In this document: positions 40,970 to 47,835 of the stretch, in pieces | Layout of the letters: each line of letters begins with the position of its first letter | Numbering within the stretch: the first letter of the stretch is position 1 | Assembly (NCBI RefSeq): GCF_028690125.1 | Contig: NZ_JAQVBV010000039.1 | Coordinates: 1-47,835 of the forward strand | Origin: Bacteroides sp. | GTDB taxonomy: Bacteria > Bacteroidota > Bacteroidia > Bacteroidales > Bacteroidaceae | Length of the DNA stretch: 47,835 nucleotides | Direction: 5' to 3' | Translations under genes and position numbers: made by a program | The notes under the pieces: model-generated | The model's database searches: none | Seen by the model: only the letters and a program-made list of their open reading frames with translations | Told to the model about the DNA's origin: nothing

Positions 40970-41740
40970 CTATGCCTGAGCCGTAGTTTTGTTGAAATCC
41001 ACGAAGCATTCATCGGAATAAATAGACGCTCTGTATGTAATATCGTTTGCCAGTGTAAACACTAAATATTCACCGGATATTTCTATTCCCTTGATGTTTG
41101 TAAATGGCACTGGGATAAACTGTTGATTGCCGCAAAACAACAATCCTTCACGTCCATAACGGAAGCTTGTAACAAATGGAAATCTCTGTAAATACCGTTT
41201 TGCAAAATGAGATATGGTGAAATAATTTTTCAATTCGTCATAAATATTGAGAACTTCCACTCCAGAAAGCCGTGCTTTCCTTACGGTTGAAGCAGTGCCG
41301 CTACGAGGTCTGCCGCTATCGTATGCGATAATCTCACTGCTACCAGCTATCATCCAGTCATTGCGTTTGTGATAGGCATCTTTGTCGTAATCACCATCTG
41401 TGATAAACTCTTTATGGTCGGCAGCCTCAAAAATAGCTTTGTAACGGTGCTTATCCTTCTCGTTATATAGAAGTTCCTGTCCTTGAAACGGAATAGCTAT
41501 TATCAGGCGTATATCCGAGTGCTGCTCTCGAAGTTTCAGCACCTCTTCGGCACAAAGCATATCCCAGCCGATTGCCATTCCTGAGATAAAATTTGTCTTT
41601 CCTTCTCGATAGCAATCCTCAAGACAAAGAGAAAGTTCTGTTCGTATTACGTTTTCAAGGTTTGCATCAGGCTGATTGTCTGATGTTGTGAGTGTGCGAT
41701 TTCCAGTGAAAGACACTGTCTTTTCTTTAATAATATCCAT
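40970..41740 (-). CDS. SLOG-family (DUF1273-like) nucleotide-sensing protein
   Basis: The N-terminal 165 residues follow the SLOG/Rossmann-like pattern: VSFTGNR at residues 9-15, SGMAIGWDMLCAEEVL at 53-68, LIIAIPFQGQE, and IIAYDSGRPRSGTASTVRKAR with the glycine/serine phosphate loop. SLOG proteins bind or process nucleotide-derived signals, and several act in phage-defence systems. The C-terminal 85 residues (NYFTISHFAKRYLQRFP...) form a separate beta-rich domain that I do not recognise. The gene is preceded by a 257-base structured leader (41741-41997) and is separated from HU by 60 bases. Confidence 0.85.
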   Translation of the reverse strand: MDIIKEKTVSFTGNRTLTTSDNQPDANLENVIRTELSLCLEDCYREGKTNFISGMAIGWDMLCAEEVLKLREQHSDIRLIIAIPFQGQELLYNEKDKHRYKAIFEAADHKEFITDGDYDKDAYHKRNDWMIAGSSEIIAYDSGRPRSGTASTVRKARLSGVEVLNIYDELKNYFTISHFAKRYLQRFPFVTSFRYGREGLLFCGNQQFIPVPFTNIKGIEISGEYLVFTLANDITYRASIYSDECFVDFNKTTAQA

Positions 41741-41799
41741 AAAATTATTGGGGTGCTTGGTTAAATTTAGCTGTCGTTAAACCGCACACCATAAAAAGA

Positions 41800-41940
41800 A
41801 GCACGGAAACCGACAAGACCTCCCAAGGTGCGACCAAGCAACCTACAAGACACAAGCCAGCCCCGTGCTATATTAGCTCGTGCCGCTTAATGTCTTGTTG
41901 CTATTTTATTTCTCTCAATTCTTGGTCGCTTCTGGGAGGT
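41800..41940 (-). ncRNA. Long structured leader RNA (candidate riboswitch-like or regulatory element) upstream of the SLOG gene
   Basis: ACCTCCCA (41818-41825) pairs with TGGGAGGT (41933-41940), then GCGACCAAG (41830-41838) pairs with CTTGGTCGC (41921-41929) and CAAGAC (41846-41851) with GTCTTG (41892-41897), all nested, giving a 123-nt hairpin. In addition CCGTGCT in the apical part (41863-41869) is complementary to AGCACGG outside the helix (41800-41806), which would form a pseudoknot or a competing stem. On the minus strand that second arm is followed by a T-run (41799-41791). A TAnnTTTG element lies upstream at 42012-42005. No Rfam family is recognised by eye. Confidence 0.6.
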
Positions 41941-42004
41941 TTAAACAGCAAACGATATGTTTTAATGAATATTCTACATAGGTATTTTCTCTTCTATTGA
42001 AGTA

Positions 42005-42012
42005 CAAAGTTA
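42005..42012 (-). promoter_or_regulatory. -7 element for the SLOG leader RNA
   Basis: TAACTTTG on the minus strand matches TAnnTTTG. Transcription would begin near 41998 and read the structured leader. A small hairpin (TCTGAT/ATCAGA, 42022-42045) lies just upstream, after the gp36-like gene. Confidence 0.5.
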
Positions 42013-42049
42013 ATCAAATTTTCTGATTTATCGTCGAGTTATCAGATAA

Positions 42050-43069
42050 TTACGTCAGCCACGGATTTTTGTAGGGGTCGTAATCGGTCTGAAAAGTCGA
42101 TAGTTGCCAATCCGTCACTGGTTTGTTATCCTCCGCCAGTTTTCGGGGTATCTGAGGATTGAGTCGCAACTTCGAAGCATCATTCAGCCACTTCATCGAC
42201 TCCTCATGGTCTTTCAACCGTACCGTACTTACATTGTTTGGAGCGATCAACTTCGTGAGTTCATAGATTGCCAGTCGCACCATATGTTTTTTGAGGTTGT
42301 AATTGCGAGGGTCGTTCAAGGCTATGTTGTGCCCAACGATAGGCACATCGGCATTTACGTCCATTCCCGGATAGAATACTTTGTCCCCATAGACCACATA
42401 CTCGTGACTCTCCAGCTCATAATTGTTGTAAGCCGGGTCATAGTCGGCAATAGCACCCCAACAAGGAGAGTCAAACGGGTTGATATTATTATCAAATTCG
42501 TCCAGTGTGGTCAATGTATAGAATGCTCCGTTGAACGATACGACCTCCCAAAGGTTATACTCAATCGGTAACCATTCGGCGGTCTCTTTCTCCATCCAAG
42601 CTACCACCATCGGAATGCGGATATCGCCGAATTTATAACCATTGTCGGCTTTACAGATATATGCCACATCGTTGTACATCGCAATATCGCCCTCATAATA
42701 TGTACCGAACTGGGAATATTGTGTGATAGGCTTTTCTTCGGGATTCAACGATACATATTCTTCCCAATACATCAATGTTGAAGGTACTTTGTAGCCACTT
42801 ATCGAACGAATAACCTCATATATTCGCCCTTCCAGATAGATGAACGCACCCACAGGGAAGGTAATCCGCCGATCGTGCTCGGCAATATATTTCCCCTTAC
42901 TGAGCTCTTTTTCTATCTCGTAATTCTCGCTGAGATTTTCGATGATGCTCATCTCAGCTGATTCCTCTGCCTGAGCAAACCGATCGGAATTGCCTCGTGT
43001 CATTTGCGCAAGGGCATCGACGGTAATCACGCCCAAGTAATCATTATCATTTAGAAATCGTCTGTACAT
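42050..43069 (-). CDS. Phage gp36/DUF1320-like structural protein with a large inserted domain
   Basis: The 339-residue protein starts 9 bases after the terminase stop. The first 60 residues (MYRRFLNDNDYLGVITVDAL, AQAEESAEMSIIENLS) and the last 75 (KKHMVRLAIYELTKLI, DHEESMKWLNDASKLRLNP) resemble the two ends of gp36-type head-tail connectors, in which an N-terminal helix pair and a C-terminal helical end frame a small core. Between them about 200 residues carry repeated beta modules (TYYEGDIAMYNDVAYICKAD, LWEVVSFNGAFYTL, HEYVVYGDKVFYPGMD), akin to carbohydrate-binding or fibre-like repeats. The role in a virion or particle is inferred. Confidence 0.6.
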   Translation of the reverse strand: MYRRFLNDNDYLGVITVDALAQMTRGNSDRFAQAEESAEMSIIENLSENYEIEKELSKGKYIAEHDRRITFPVGAFIYLEGRIYEVIRSISGYKVPSTLMYWEEYVSLNPEEKPITQYSQFGTYYEGDIAMYNDVAYICKADNGYKFGDIRIPMVVAWMEKETAEWLPIEYNLWEVVSFNGAFYTLTTLDEFDNNINPFDSPCWGAIADYDPAYNNYELESHEYVVYGDKVFYPGMDVNADVPIVGHNIALNDPRNYNLKKHMVRLAIYELTKLIAPNNVSTVRLKDHEESMKWLNDASKLRLNPQIPRKLAEDNKPVTDWQLSTFQTDYDPYKNPWLT

Positions 43070-43078
43070 ATTCGTCTT

Positions 43079-44934
43079 TTAATAGTTAAATCCATCATAT
43101 ACTGCGGGAGTGGTCGCAATGATACTTCCGTTGCTATCTCCACTCTTGAACTTATACCAGCTATCCCTGAGATAGTAACAAAGCAGATAGTCTAAACAAT
43201 CCGACAAGTGACCGTACTTCTCATACTTTACACCAGTCTTTGGGTCTGTTACTTTCTGCTTACACTTGGTGCCGTCTTCGTTTTTTAGTTGGTAAATCAA
43301 GTCTTCGGTCAGCTTTCGGCATTTCAGGTCTATCTCAATCGTCCAGCCGTTGTAGCCCGTGAATAGTTCATTTACAAATTCACATCTCGTTACTTGTGGT
43401 GGTTGCTTTCTCAGCAGCTTCAACTTTGGTCTGAGAACACCTTTACCGAACGTATCAAGAATCACCGTATAGTTATTGATGCCATCTTCGGTAGTTGTCG
43501 AGCGTTGCAGTCCTGATGGATCGCCCGTCACATCCACACCCCCGATATGTTTCTCTCGATAGAGTTTCTGTTGAACTCTGCGAGACAACGCCGGAGTATT
43601 ATTCTCCTTGTCCTGCGGCTTTCCAAGTATCTCTTCCAGTACATAGACCTTCTTGTTTTCGTAGTCTATCTGAGCCGACAGAACCGACATCTGGGGAGCC
43701 ACGTTAAAGTCCCATACCGTGATGAGCGGTTTGGTCGGGTCATACGCACGCTCTTTCAGTCCTGAGATAAGATGCTTCGCTCCATCAAAGCGATTGTAGA
43801 TTGCCATATCGTTGGCCTCCACAAAATCCCAGTTACCATATAGCAGACGTTCCTTGGTAGCTTGGTCTGAAATCTTATTCAGAGCCGCCTCGTATGTCTG
43901 ACGAAACCCGATATCGGGATTATCAAACACACTGAAAGGAATGTAATATTCTCCTTCTCGTGTTTCCACCTTATCGCCATTGTCGTCCTGCACAAAGCGA
44001 CTACGTACCCAGTTGGTAGTTGGGTTTGTAGTGAGTAGCATTTTAGAGACCATAAACGTCTCGTGAGTACGCCAACGCAAACGGGAGAACAACACTTCTA
44101 TGGCTTTCTGACCAATCTCCGACACCTCATCGACTGCGCAGATCGTCGCTTCCATCGAACCGAACCGTTCAAAATTCGGGTCAGATGGCAAGTCGGCCAT
44201 CTCTAACATCAAGATGATAGAATCGTTCCAAAAGGTCAGTGTTCCGGCAAGGTTATTCACCCTGTAATGAACATCTTCTATCAGCCCCCAACGCTTGATG
44301 ACAGCACGTATCGTATTCCACGTGGACTCTTTCAAAGACTTCAATGTCTTACGAGCCACAATTGCTCGAATCTCCGGAAATCGGATACAACTACTCACCA
44401 GCCAAACGCTTGAAACAAAACTTTTTCCACCCTAACAAATTCATTATCAATCGCTACTTGATAATCGCTTCCGCAGCCTTATGTTTCCATAAGGAGTAGA
44501 CTATATCTTCATCCTTATTTCTAAGGAGTCTCCCGTTTCCGACCGCTTGGCCGTACTCCCCGCAGGGATAGTCGTTGAGCCTTCCGTTTATCCGGCTTGG
44601 TTGCTGATTGTCTTCGCCATAACACGGTCAGAGTTCCCAGCAGTTAAAGAGATTTATTGTCAGTGCATTACTGCACAGGCCGGCAGTGGTGTCGTTTACC
44701 GGCTGCTCCGCCACCCAAAATCAGTTGCGGAATATTAGAGTTGCCACACTGGTAACAGAATGGTTTGTACTGAGGATTTTTGTTGGCATCGTAGCCTATC
44801 AACTGCTGTTGGATGACGCCCCCGCACTTTGGGCACTCCGGTTGCAGCAGCTTCCAGAGCTCGTATTGCTTGGGTGAGGGGGTGAAATCGATGTGCAGGT
44901 TTTCGGGAGCCCTTAGTTTACGAAGTTTTCCCAT
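43079..44934 (-). CDS. terL: Phage terminase large subunit, split by a group I intron (exon 1 44698-44934, exon 2 43079-44431)
   Basis: After removal of the intron (44432-44697) the frame is continuous and encodes 529 residues. Exon 1 ends in LILGGGAAG and exon 2 begins GGKSF, so splicing rebuilds the Walker A motif (GGGAAGGGKS-like P-loop, residues about 75-84). A zinc knuckle (CPKC...CYQC) precedes it. Walker B is ICAVDE (residues 176-181), the coupling motif is LLTTNP, and the RNase H-like nuclease has VWDFN (Asp320), TGDPSG (Asp383) and HLSDCLDY. Exon 1 overlaps the homing endonuclease gene by 17 bases. This is a complete packaging motor gene whose function depends on splicing. Confidence 0.93.
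44432..44697 (-). ncRNA. Group I self-splicing intron inside terL
   Basis: The 266-nt intron has all conserved group I core elements on the minus strand: P (TTTAACTGCTGGGAACTC, 44648-44631), Q (AATCAGCAACCAAGCC, 44609-44594), R (GCTCAACGACTAT, 44580-44568) and S (AAGATATAGTC, 44509-44499). P7 is a perfect GACTAT/ATAGTC pair. The exon end GCCGGT pairs with the guide GCCGGC to make P1 with the required U-G wobble, CACC in the P1 loop pairs with exon 2 GGTG as P10, and the last intron base is G. P9 has a GAAA tetraloop (CTTATGGAAACATAAG). It holds no ORF. Confidence 0.95.
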
Positions 44935-45562
44935 AGTGTTGCTTCATTTGGTTTGAGCAAGAGTGGTTGATATACACAGGGACATCATTTGGCGAATAAG
45001 TAAACATATACCCTTTGTGCGAATTGTAATGCTTGCGTTTCTCCAAACATCGTTGTACTGTTCTTCTGTCGAAGTTCAATGTAGAGCACATTGTTCTAAT
45101 ACTTTGCCACGAGTCAATAAGGTTGCCATTTTTATCGAATCGAAAAATATCCTTTCTATTACTCTGATTAATCTTCATGTTGTACATGTAGTTCTCAGTA
45201 TAACAGCCACTCAACCCTCGATTCCACGGAGTAGCTTTGTCACTCTCATAGGAGCCACCTCGTTGTACATTATAAAGTGTTCCACCATCGCATTGGCGAC
45301 CATAGATGGCAATGATGTTCTTTTCAACCTGAATGCCAACCTCTTTACTCACTTGCTTAGCAAGACACACAACTATTGGACTTTGATTAATCGCAATCAA
45401 ACGCAACAGCCACTCTTCTTTAGTGTTTAGATTTCGCTCTTGCCTTAGCTTAGTTTTGGCATCTTTGATGTGCATACGCATCCTATGTAAAGGGGATTTA
45501 GAAGTTAACCCCACATACCTTACTGTAAGGTCGTTGGGGTCTTTAAGGATATACACATTCAT
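44918..45562 (-). CDS. GIY-YIG homing endonuclease with NUMOD-type DNA-binding modules
   Basis: The 214-residue protein starts with the GIY-YIG nuclease: VYILKDPND...RYVGLTSKS, Arg in HRMRMH, the metal-binding Glu80 in EKNIIAIYG and Asn98 in LYNVQRGG. After a linker a NUMOD3-like KATPWNRGLSG precedes a NUMOD1-like helix-turn-helix (FRFDKNGNLIDSWQSIRTM, then RRTVQRCLEKRKHY). The gene is free-standing, between DUF5675 (2-base gap) and terL exon 1 (17-base overlap), and not inside the intron. Its likely target is the intronless terL near the insertion site, which is inference. Confidence 0.92.
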   Translation of the reverse strand: MNVYILKDPNDLTVRYVGLTSKSPLHRMRMHIKDAKTKLRQERNLNTKEEWLLRLIAINQSPIVVCLAKQVSKEVGIQVEKNIIAIYGRQCDGGTLYNVQRGGSYESDKATPWNRGLSGCYTENYMYNMKINQSNRKDIFRFDKNGNLIDSWQSIRTMCSTLNFDRRTVQRCLEKRKHYNSHKGYMFTYSPNDVPVYINHSCSNQMKQHYGKTS

Positions 45563-45564
45563 AG

Positions 45565-45999
45565 CTACTCAATCTCTATGGTGATATTCTTCTCTTTACC
45601 AAGTATCGCATTGAGGCGGTCAGAAGTTACACGAGATTCTGTAACTTTCCCCTTAATGGTATTTCGTCCCACGAGAATGCATCCTGCCGAATCAGCATCC
45701 GTATTGCCGCTATGAATAAGTACGCCCAAGAAGTGAGGCACATCGTGCAGATACGGCAACACCCGTTTGAATCGAGGGCTGTGAGCCATCGTGATTTTAT
45801 ATGTACCGCAAGGAATAGCTGTCCGTGCATAAACCTTTTCCTTACAGCGGCAACCAATACCCTGTGGTGTATCGGGGCAAGGTAAAGGTAGTATGCGTAC
45901 AGTGTCTTCCAGTGTATTGCAGAACCACACACCATCAATATAGAGATCACCTATCGTATAGGTCTCTCCTTTGAATTTTCGTTTCAGTAATAGTTTCAT
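45565..45999 (-). CDS. DUF5675 family protein, candidate phage-type cell-wall enzyme
   Basis: This 144-residue protein begins MKLLLKRKFKGETYTIGDLYIDG and has YKITMAHSPRFKRVLPYL. The most telling stretch is HSGNTDADSAGCILVG, which matches the H-x-G-x...S-x-G-C active-site pattern of L,D-transpeptidase/YkuD-like enzymes. DUF5675 proteins occur in phages and integrated elements of Bacteroidetes, where a lytic or wall-modifying role is suspected. It is the first gene of the leftward packaging operon and lies 128 bases after an HU-like gene, with a terminator between them. Confidence 0.8.
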   Translation of the reverse strand: MKLLLKRKFKGETYTIGDLYIDGVWFCNTLEDTVRILPLPCPDTPQGIGCRCKEKVYARTAIPCGTYKITMAHSPRFKRVLPYLHDVPHFLGVLIHSGNTDADSAGCILVGRNTIKGKVTESRVTSDRLNAILGKEKNITIEIE

Positions 46000-46075
46000 C
46001 TTCGAATGTTTTTGAATTACACTCGAAGAATAGGGTTATACTATTGTTGAAGTTTGAATTACGCATAAAAACAAA

Positions 46076-46104
46076 AAGCAGAGGCACTTGTGATGTCTCT
46101 GCTT
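46076..46104 (-). terminator. Terminator of the second HU-like gene
   Basis: On the minus strand AAGCAGAGACA (46104-46094) pairs with the segment 46086-46076 with one mismatch, followed by TTTTTGTTTTT. It separates the HU-like gene from the DUF5675 operon. Confidence 0.85.
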
Positions 46105-46127
46105 AAATAGTAGTATGTAGGCTATGT

Positions 46128-46439
46128 TTATTTGTCGGCTTGCTTTCGTAATGCCTCTATGGCTTCGTCCGTTGGTTTGAACATTCGAGTCTGAGTGAAA
46201 ACGATAGAAACTTTTTCCGGGATTTGAATACGTTGACGAGTCTTGGGGTGAAGCGTCTCTTTGGGTTTATGGTACTTGAGTGTAAACTTTCCGAAGTTAT
46301 TAATATGTACTTCTTCACCACGTTCCAAAGCCTTAATGATAGTCTCCAACAAAGGATCTACAAGAAGGTTTATTTCCCATTTTTTGAGAATGGTGTGTTT
46401 TGCTACTTCTGCGATAATAGATCTTTTATCCATGTTCAT
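46128..46439 (-). CDS. HU/IHF-like DNA-binding protein
   Basis: The 103-residue protein has the HU core: an N-terminal helix pair (MDKRSIIAEVAKHTILKKW), GEEVHINNFGKFTLKYH, and the arm PKTRQRIQIPEKVSIVFTQT. It is a divergent relative that lacks the usual GFGTF signature (here NNFGKF), typical of HU-like proteins of mobile elements or capsule loci in Bacteroides. It overlaps the next gene upstream by four bases. Confidence 0.88.
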   Translation of the reverse strand: MNMDKRSIIAEVAKHTILKKWEINLLVDPLLETIIKALERGEEVHINNFGKFTLKYHKPKETLHPKTRQRIQIPEKVSIVFTQTRMFKPTDEAIEALRKQADK

Positions 46440-46699
46440 CCTTTATTATAGCTAAATTCCAAAATTCGGCCAAAGCAATCTTGTTTCAAAACCTTTATCA
46501 AACCGCATTGTTCAAATTCAAACATCAAGTAGTGAAATCTTAATGGATCGCCTCCATAACAAGTTCTAACCTCTTCATAATTCAAAATATTACACTTGTT
46601 ATTACATAGATATTCGATTAATATTTTAGCATCTATGAGTTTATAACCAAAAGCATGAAACATCAATTCGTAGGTATTAAAGAGTTCTAATCTATTCAT
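46436..46699 (-). CDS. Hypothetical protein between an HU-like gene and the capsule genes
   Basis: The 87-residue protein begins MNRLELFNTYELMFHAFGYK. It is predicted to form a winged helix (LIEYLCNNKCNILNYEEV, FHYLMFEFEQCGLIKVLKQD), the shape of a small DNA-binding or partner protein, but no family is recognised. It overlaps the HU-like gene by four bases and follows the phosphatase gene by 27 bases, so it may belong to the same leftward transcript. Confidence 0.6.
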   Translation of the reverse strand: MNRLELFNTYELMFHAFGYKLIDAKILIEYLCNNKCNILNYEEVRTCYGGDPLRFHYLMFEFEQCGLIKVLKQDCFGRILEFSYNKG

Positions 46700-46726
46700 T
46701 TTACGTATGGATTGATGAAACCATTT

Positions 46727-47437
46727 TTAAATCGACATTAAATTCTGAAACTGTTTTTTCGACAATTTAATTTCACGTATATGGTCTTTAAATATGTCCA
46801 AATCATGCATGTCACTACCTATTAAATCGTACATGTTTTTTTCTAATAAATACAGAGCACGATGTTTCACTTGACTCCCATATATACCCGACAATGATAA
46901 TAAGTTTAATTGAAATAGATAGTCACAATTTTTTAGTTCTTGGTAATTATCTCTGTTCATAAAAAGATATCTTTCCGGATGAGCTATGATTGGCGTATAT
47001 CCTTCATTTGCAATCAGGAACAACGTTTCATCAAAGCCGGTAGATTTATTAAAGTAAGAGCTCTCTACAAGTACCCTGTTATTTTCCATGCACCTTAATC
47101 CTTGCTTTATTTGCACTACGAACCCCGAATCGAGTAGGTATTCGGCGGCCAACTGGAGTTCAATAGTGCCTTTATATCTATTTTTTAAAGTACTAAGATT
47201 AGTCTCTATTATATTCCAATCATTATATGTTAGGTTTACATGAGGGGTAAGATAAACTTTTTTTACCCCTAATGATTCATAATAACTAAGAGTTTTCAGG
47301 CTTTCAGACAATTCCTTTAGTCCATCATCAACTCCAAAAAGAATATGGCAATGATAATCAGTGAAGCCATCGAAAAAAGCAGAGTCAGTCAATCTTTTTT
47401 TTCTCTCAAAAAACATCTTATTATCATTAAATTCCAA
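46727..47437 (-). CDS. PHP-type protein-tyrosine phosphatase (CpsB/YwqE family)
   Basis: The 236-residue metal-dependent phosphatase removes phosphate from the tyrosine cluster of the partner kinase and so controls polysaccharide chain length and export. PHP motifs are present: DYHCHILFGVDDGLK near residues 27-41 (His-x-His), LTPHVN near residue 62, and PIIAHPERYLFM near 153-164; GSDMHD near residue 210 supplies further metal ligands. It overlaps the kinase gene by 11 bases, which is the classical kinase-phosphatase pair of capsule loci. Confidence 0.93.
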   Translation of the reverse strand: MEFNDNKMFFERKKRLTDSAFFDGFTDYHCHILFGVDDGLKELSESLKTLSYYESLGVKKVYLTPHVNLTYNDWNIIETNLSTLKNRYKGTIELQLAAEYLLDSGFVVQIKQGLRCMENNRVLVESSYFNKSTGFDETLFLIANEGYTPIIAHPERYLFMNRDNYQELKNCDYLFQLNLLSLSGIYGSQVKHRALYLLEKNMYDLIGSDMHDLDIFKDHIREIKLSKKQFQNLMSI

Positions 47438-47835
47438 GTACTAATCTTATGTAATGTCGCAAATTTTTTGTAACTTTATTGCCGTAGCCGTAGCCGTAGC
47501 CGTAGCCGTAGCCGTAGCCGTAGCCGTAGCCAACCTTATTAATATCTATTGCATTAAGCAATACGCTAAGATTCTTTAAATTCCCTGATTTGTATAATTC
47601 AGCTAATGCAGATAATTGTCGTTTGTCGAATCTTCCTGAGCGTACAACAAGAATTGATAAGTCCGCATATTTAGCAATTATGCTCGTATCGGTAACCAAT
47701 CCATATTGTGCAGAATCTATAATGATGTAATCATACCTTTTTCTTAATTCTGTTATCAATACTTCAAGCTTTCCCGTTTTAAGTAATTCAGCCGGATTAG
47801 GTGGTAAGGCTCCCGATGAAATTACATCCAAACTG
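47427..47835 (-). CDS. Wzc-like bacterial tyrosine kinase, C-terminal end (gene continues beyond the window)
   Basis: About 135 residues of the cytoplasmic kinase domain are visible. The sequence includes SSGALPPNPAELL, the conserved segment after Walker A' in BY-kinases, YDYIIIDSAQYG (Walker B), and LVVRSGRFDKRQ. The C-terminus has a tyrosine cluster of G(YG)8 followed by NKVTKNLRHYIRLVLGI, the place of autophosphorylation. The ORF has no start in the window; it runs off the right edge, so the N-terminal part lies further right. Kinases of this family regulate capsule polymerisation. Confidence 0.9.
   Translation of the reverse strand, partial: SLDVISSGALPPNPAELLKTGKLEVLITELRKRYDYIIIDSAQYGLVTDTSIIAKYADLSILVVRSGRFDKRQLSALAELYKSGNLKNLSVLLNAIDINKVGYGYGYGYGYGYGYGYGNKVTKNLRHYIRLVLGI
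47481..47531. repeat. Perfect hexanucleotide tandem repeat in the kinase tyrosine tail
   Basis: Eight exact GCCGTA units plus GCC encode the G(YG)8 tail on the minus strand, all with the same two codons (TAC, GGC). Because the unit is six bases, gain or loss of units would change the number of phosphorylatable Tyr without shifting the frame. Confidence 0.95.

Noticed and set aside
41761..41998. A retron or group II intron as explanation of the structured region
   Set aside because: No reverse transcriptase gene is present and no group II domain V pattern can be found.
43079..44398. terL as a decayed pseudogene starting at the GTG at 44398
   Set aside because: Exon 2 is open further upstream in the same frame (GGKSF...), no other lesion is seen, and all ATPase and nuclease motifs are intact.
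44668..44697. Reading terL exon 1 straight into the intron (adding KRHHCRPVQ)
   Set aside because: The extension destroys the P-loop and ends at once, while the group I core and the in-frame join at 44698/44431 explain the break.
47481..47531. The hexanucleotide array as a CRISPR or noncoding satellite
   Set aside because: There are no spacers; the units are adjacent and encode the tyrosine tail of a kinase in frame.

Overview
The window reads as a chromosome segment of a Bacteroides species (Bacteroidetes). The signs are repeated TAnnTTTG -7 promoter elements in place of a sigma-70 -10 box, the epimerase/methylmalonyl-CoA decarboxylase operon of the succinate-propionate pathway, a Bacteroidetes histone H1-like gene, a secreted GH78 rhamnosidase, an NVEALA peptide remnant and a Wzc/PHP-phosphatase capsule pair. 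The species cannot be fixed from the sequence alone.

Positions 1-9579 are the early/lysogeny end of a temperate prophage that continues to the left. A leftward operon from about 6498 to 940 encodes small proteins, a lambda-type (YqaJ) exonuclease with its partner, DUF4494, a lipoprotein, a DUF1064 nuclease-like protein, a Cys-rich miniprotein, a replication initiator with internal repeats, and a DnaC-type helicase loader. A tRNA-like gene with an abnormal anticodon arm sits inside this operon. The rightward unit holds a CI/LexA-type repressor followed by three secreted or membrane proteins, which are good candidates for genes expressed in the lysogen. Two face-to-face TAnnTTTG promoters and inverted GGTGAT operators form the switch. 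The right edge is a 3' tRNA fragment followed by the tRNA's own terminator, which is the expected attachment-site scar.

Positions 9590-38525 are mostly chromosome backbone: GH78 alpha-L-rhamnosidase, a TonB-C protein, pheS, an MFS exporter, nth, pgk, a lone NMT1-like binding lipoprotein with a porin, a large TPR protein, a GNAT pseudogene, maf, a KdsC-like phosphatase, a DUF2520 protein, a nitroreductase, a beta-carbonic anhydrase, an acyltransferase, the mce-mmdA-(LTD/OadG)-bccP-mmdB operon, a TPR protein, class II aldolase, a decayed NVEALA gene with a beta-propeller lipoprotein, and rpmE2.

Positions 38796-47835 are accessory again: a tyrosine recombinase with altered catalytic positions, histone H1-like and HU genes, a SLOG-family protein with a long structured leader, and a compact leftward operon of DUF5675 - GIY-YIG homing endonuclease - terminase large subunit - gp36-like protein with no capsid or portal gene. 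The terminase gene is interrupted exactly in its Walker A motif by a 266-nt group I intron that carries no ORF. The homing nuclease lies immediately upstream of exon 1, an arrangement that suggests collaborative homing. The window ends in a second HU-like gene, a PHP-type tyrosine phosphatase and the 3' end of a Wzc-like tyrosine kinase whose C-terminal Tyr-Gly cluster is encoded by a perfect hexanucleotide repeat.
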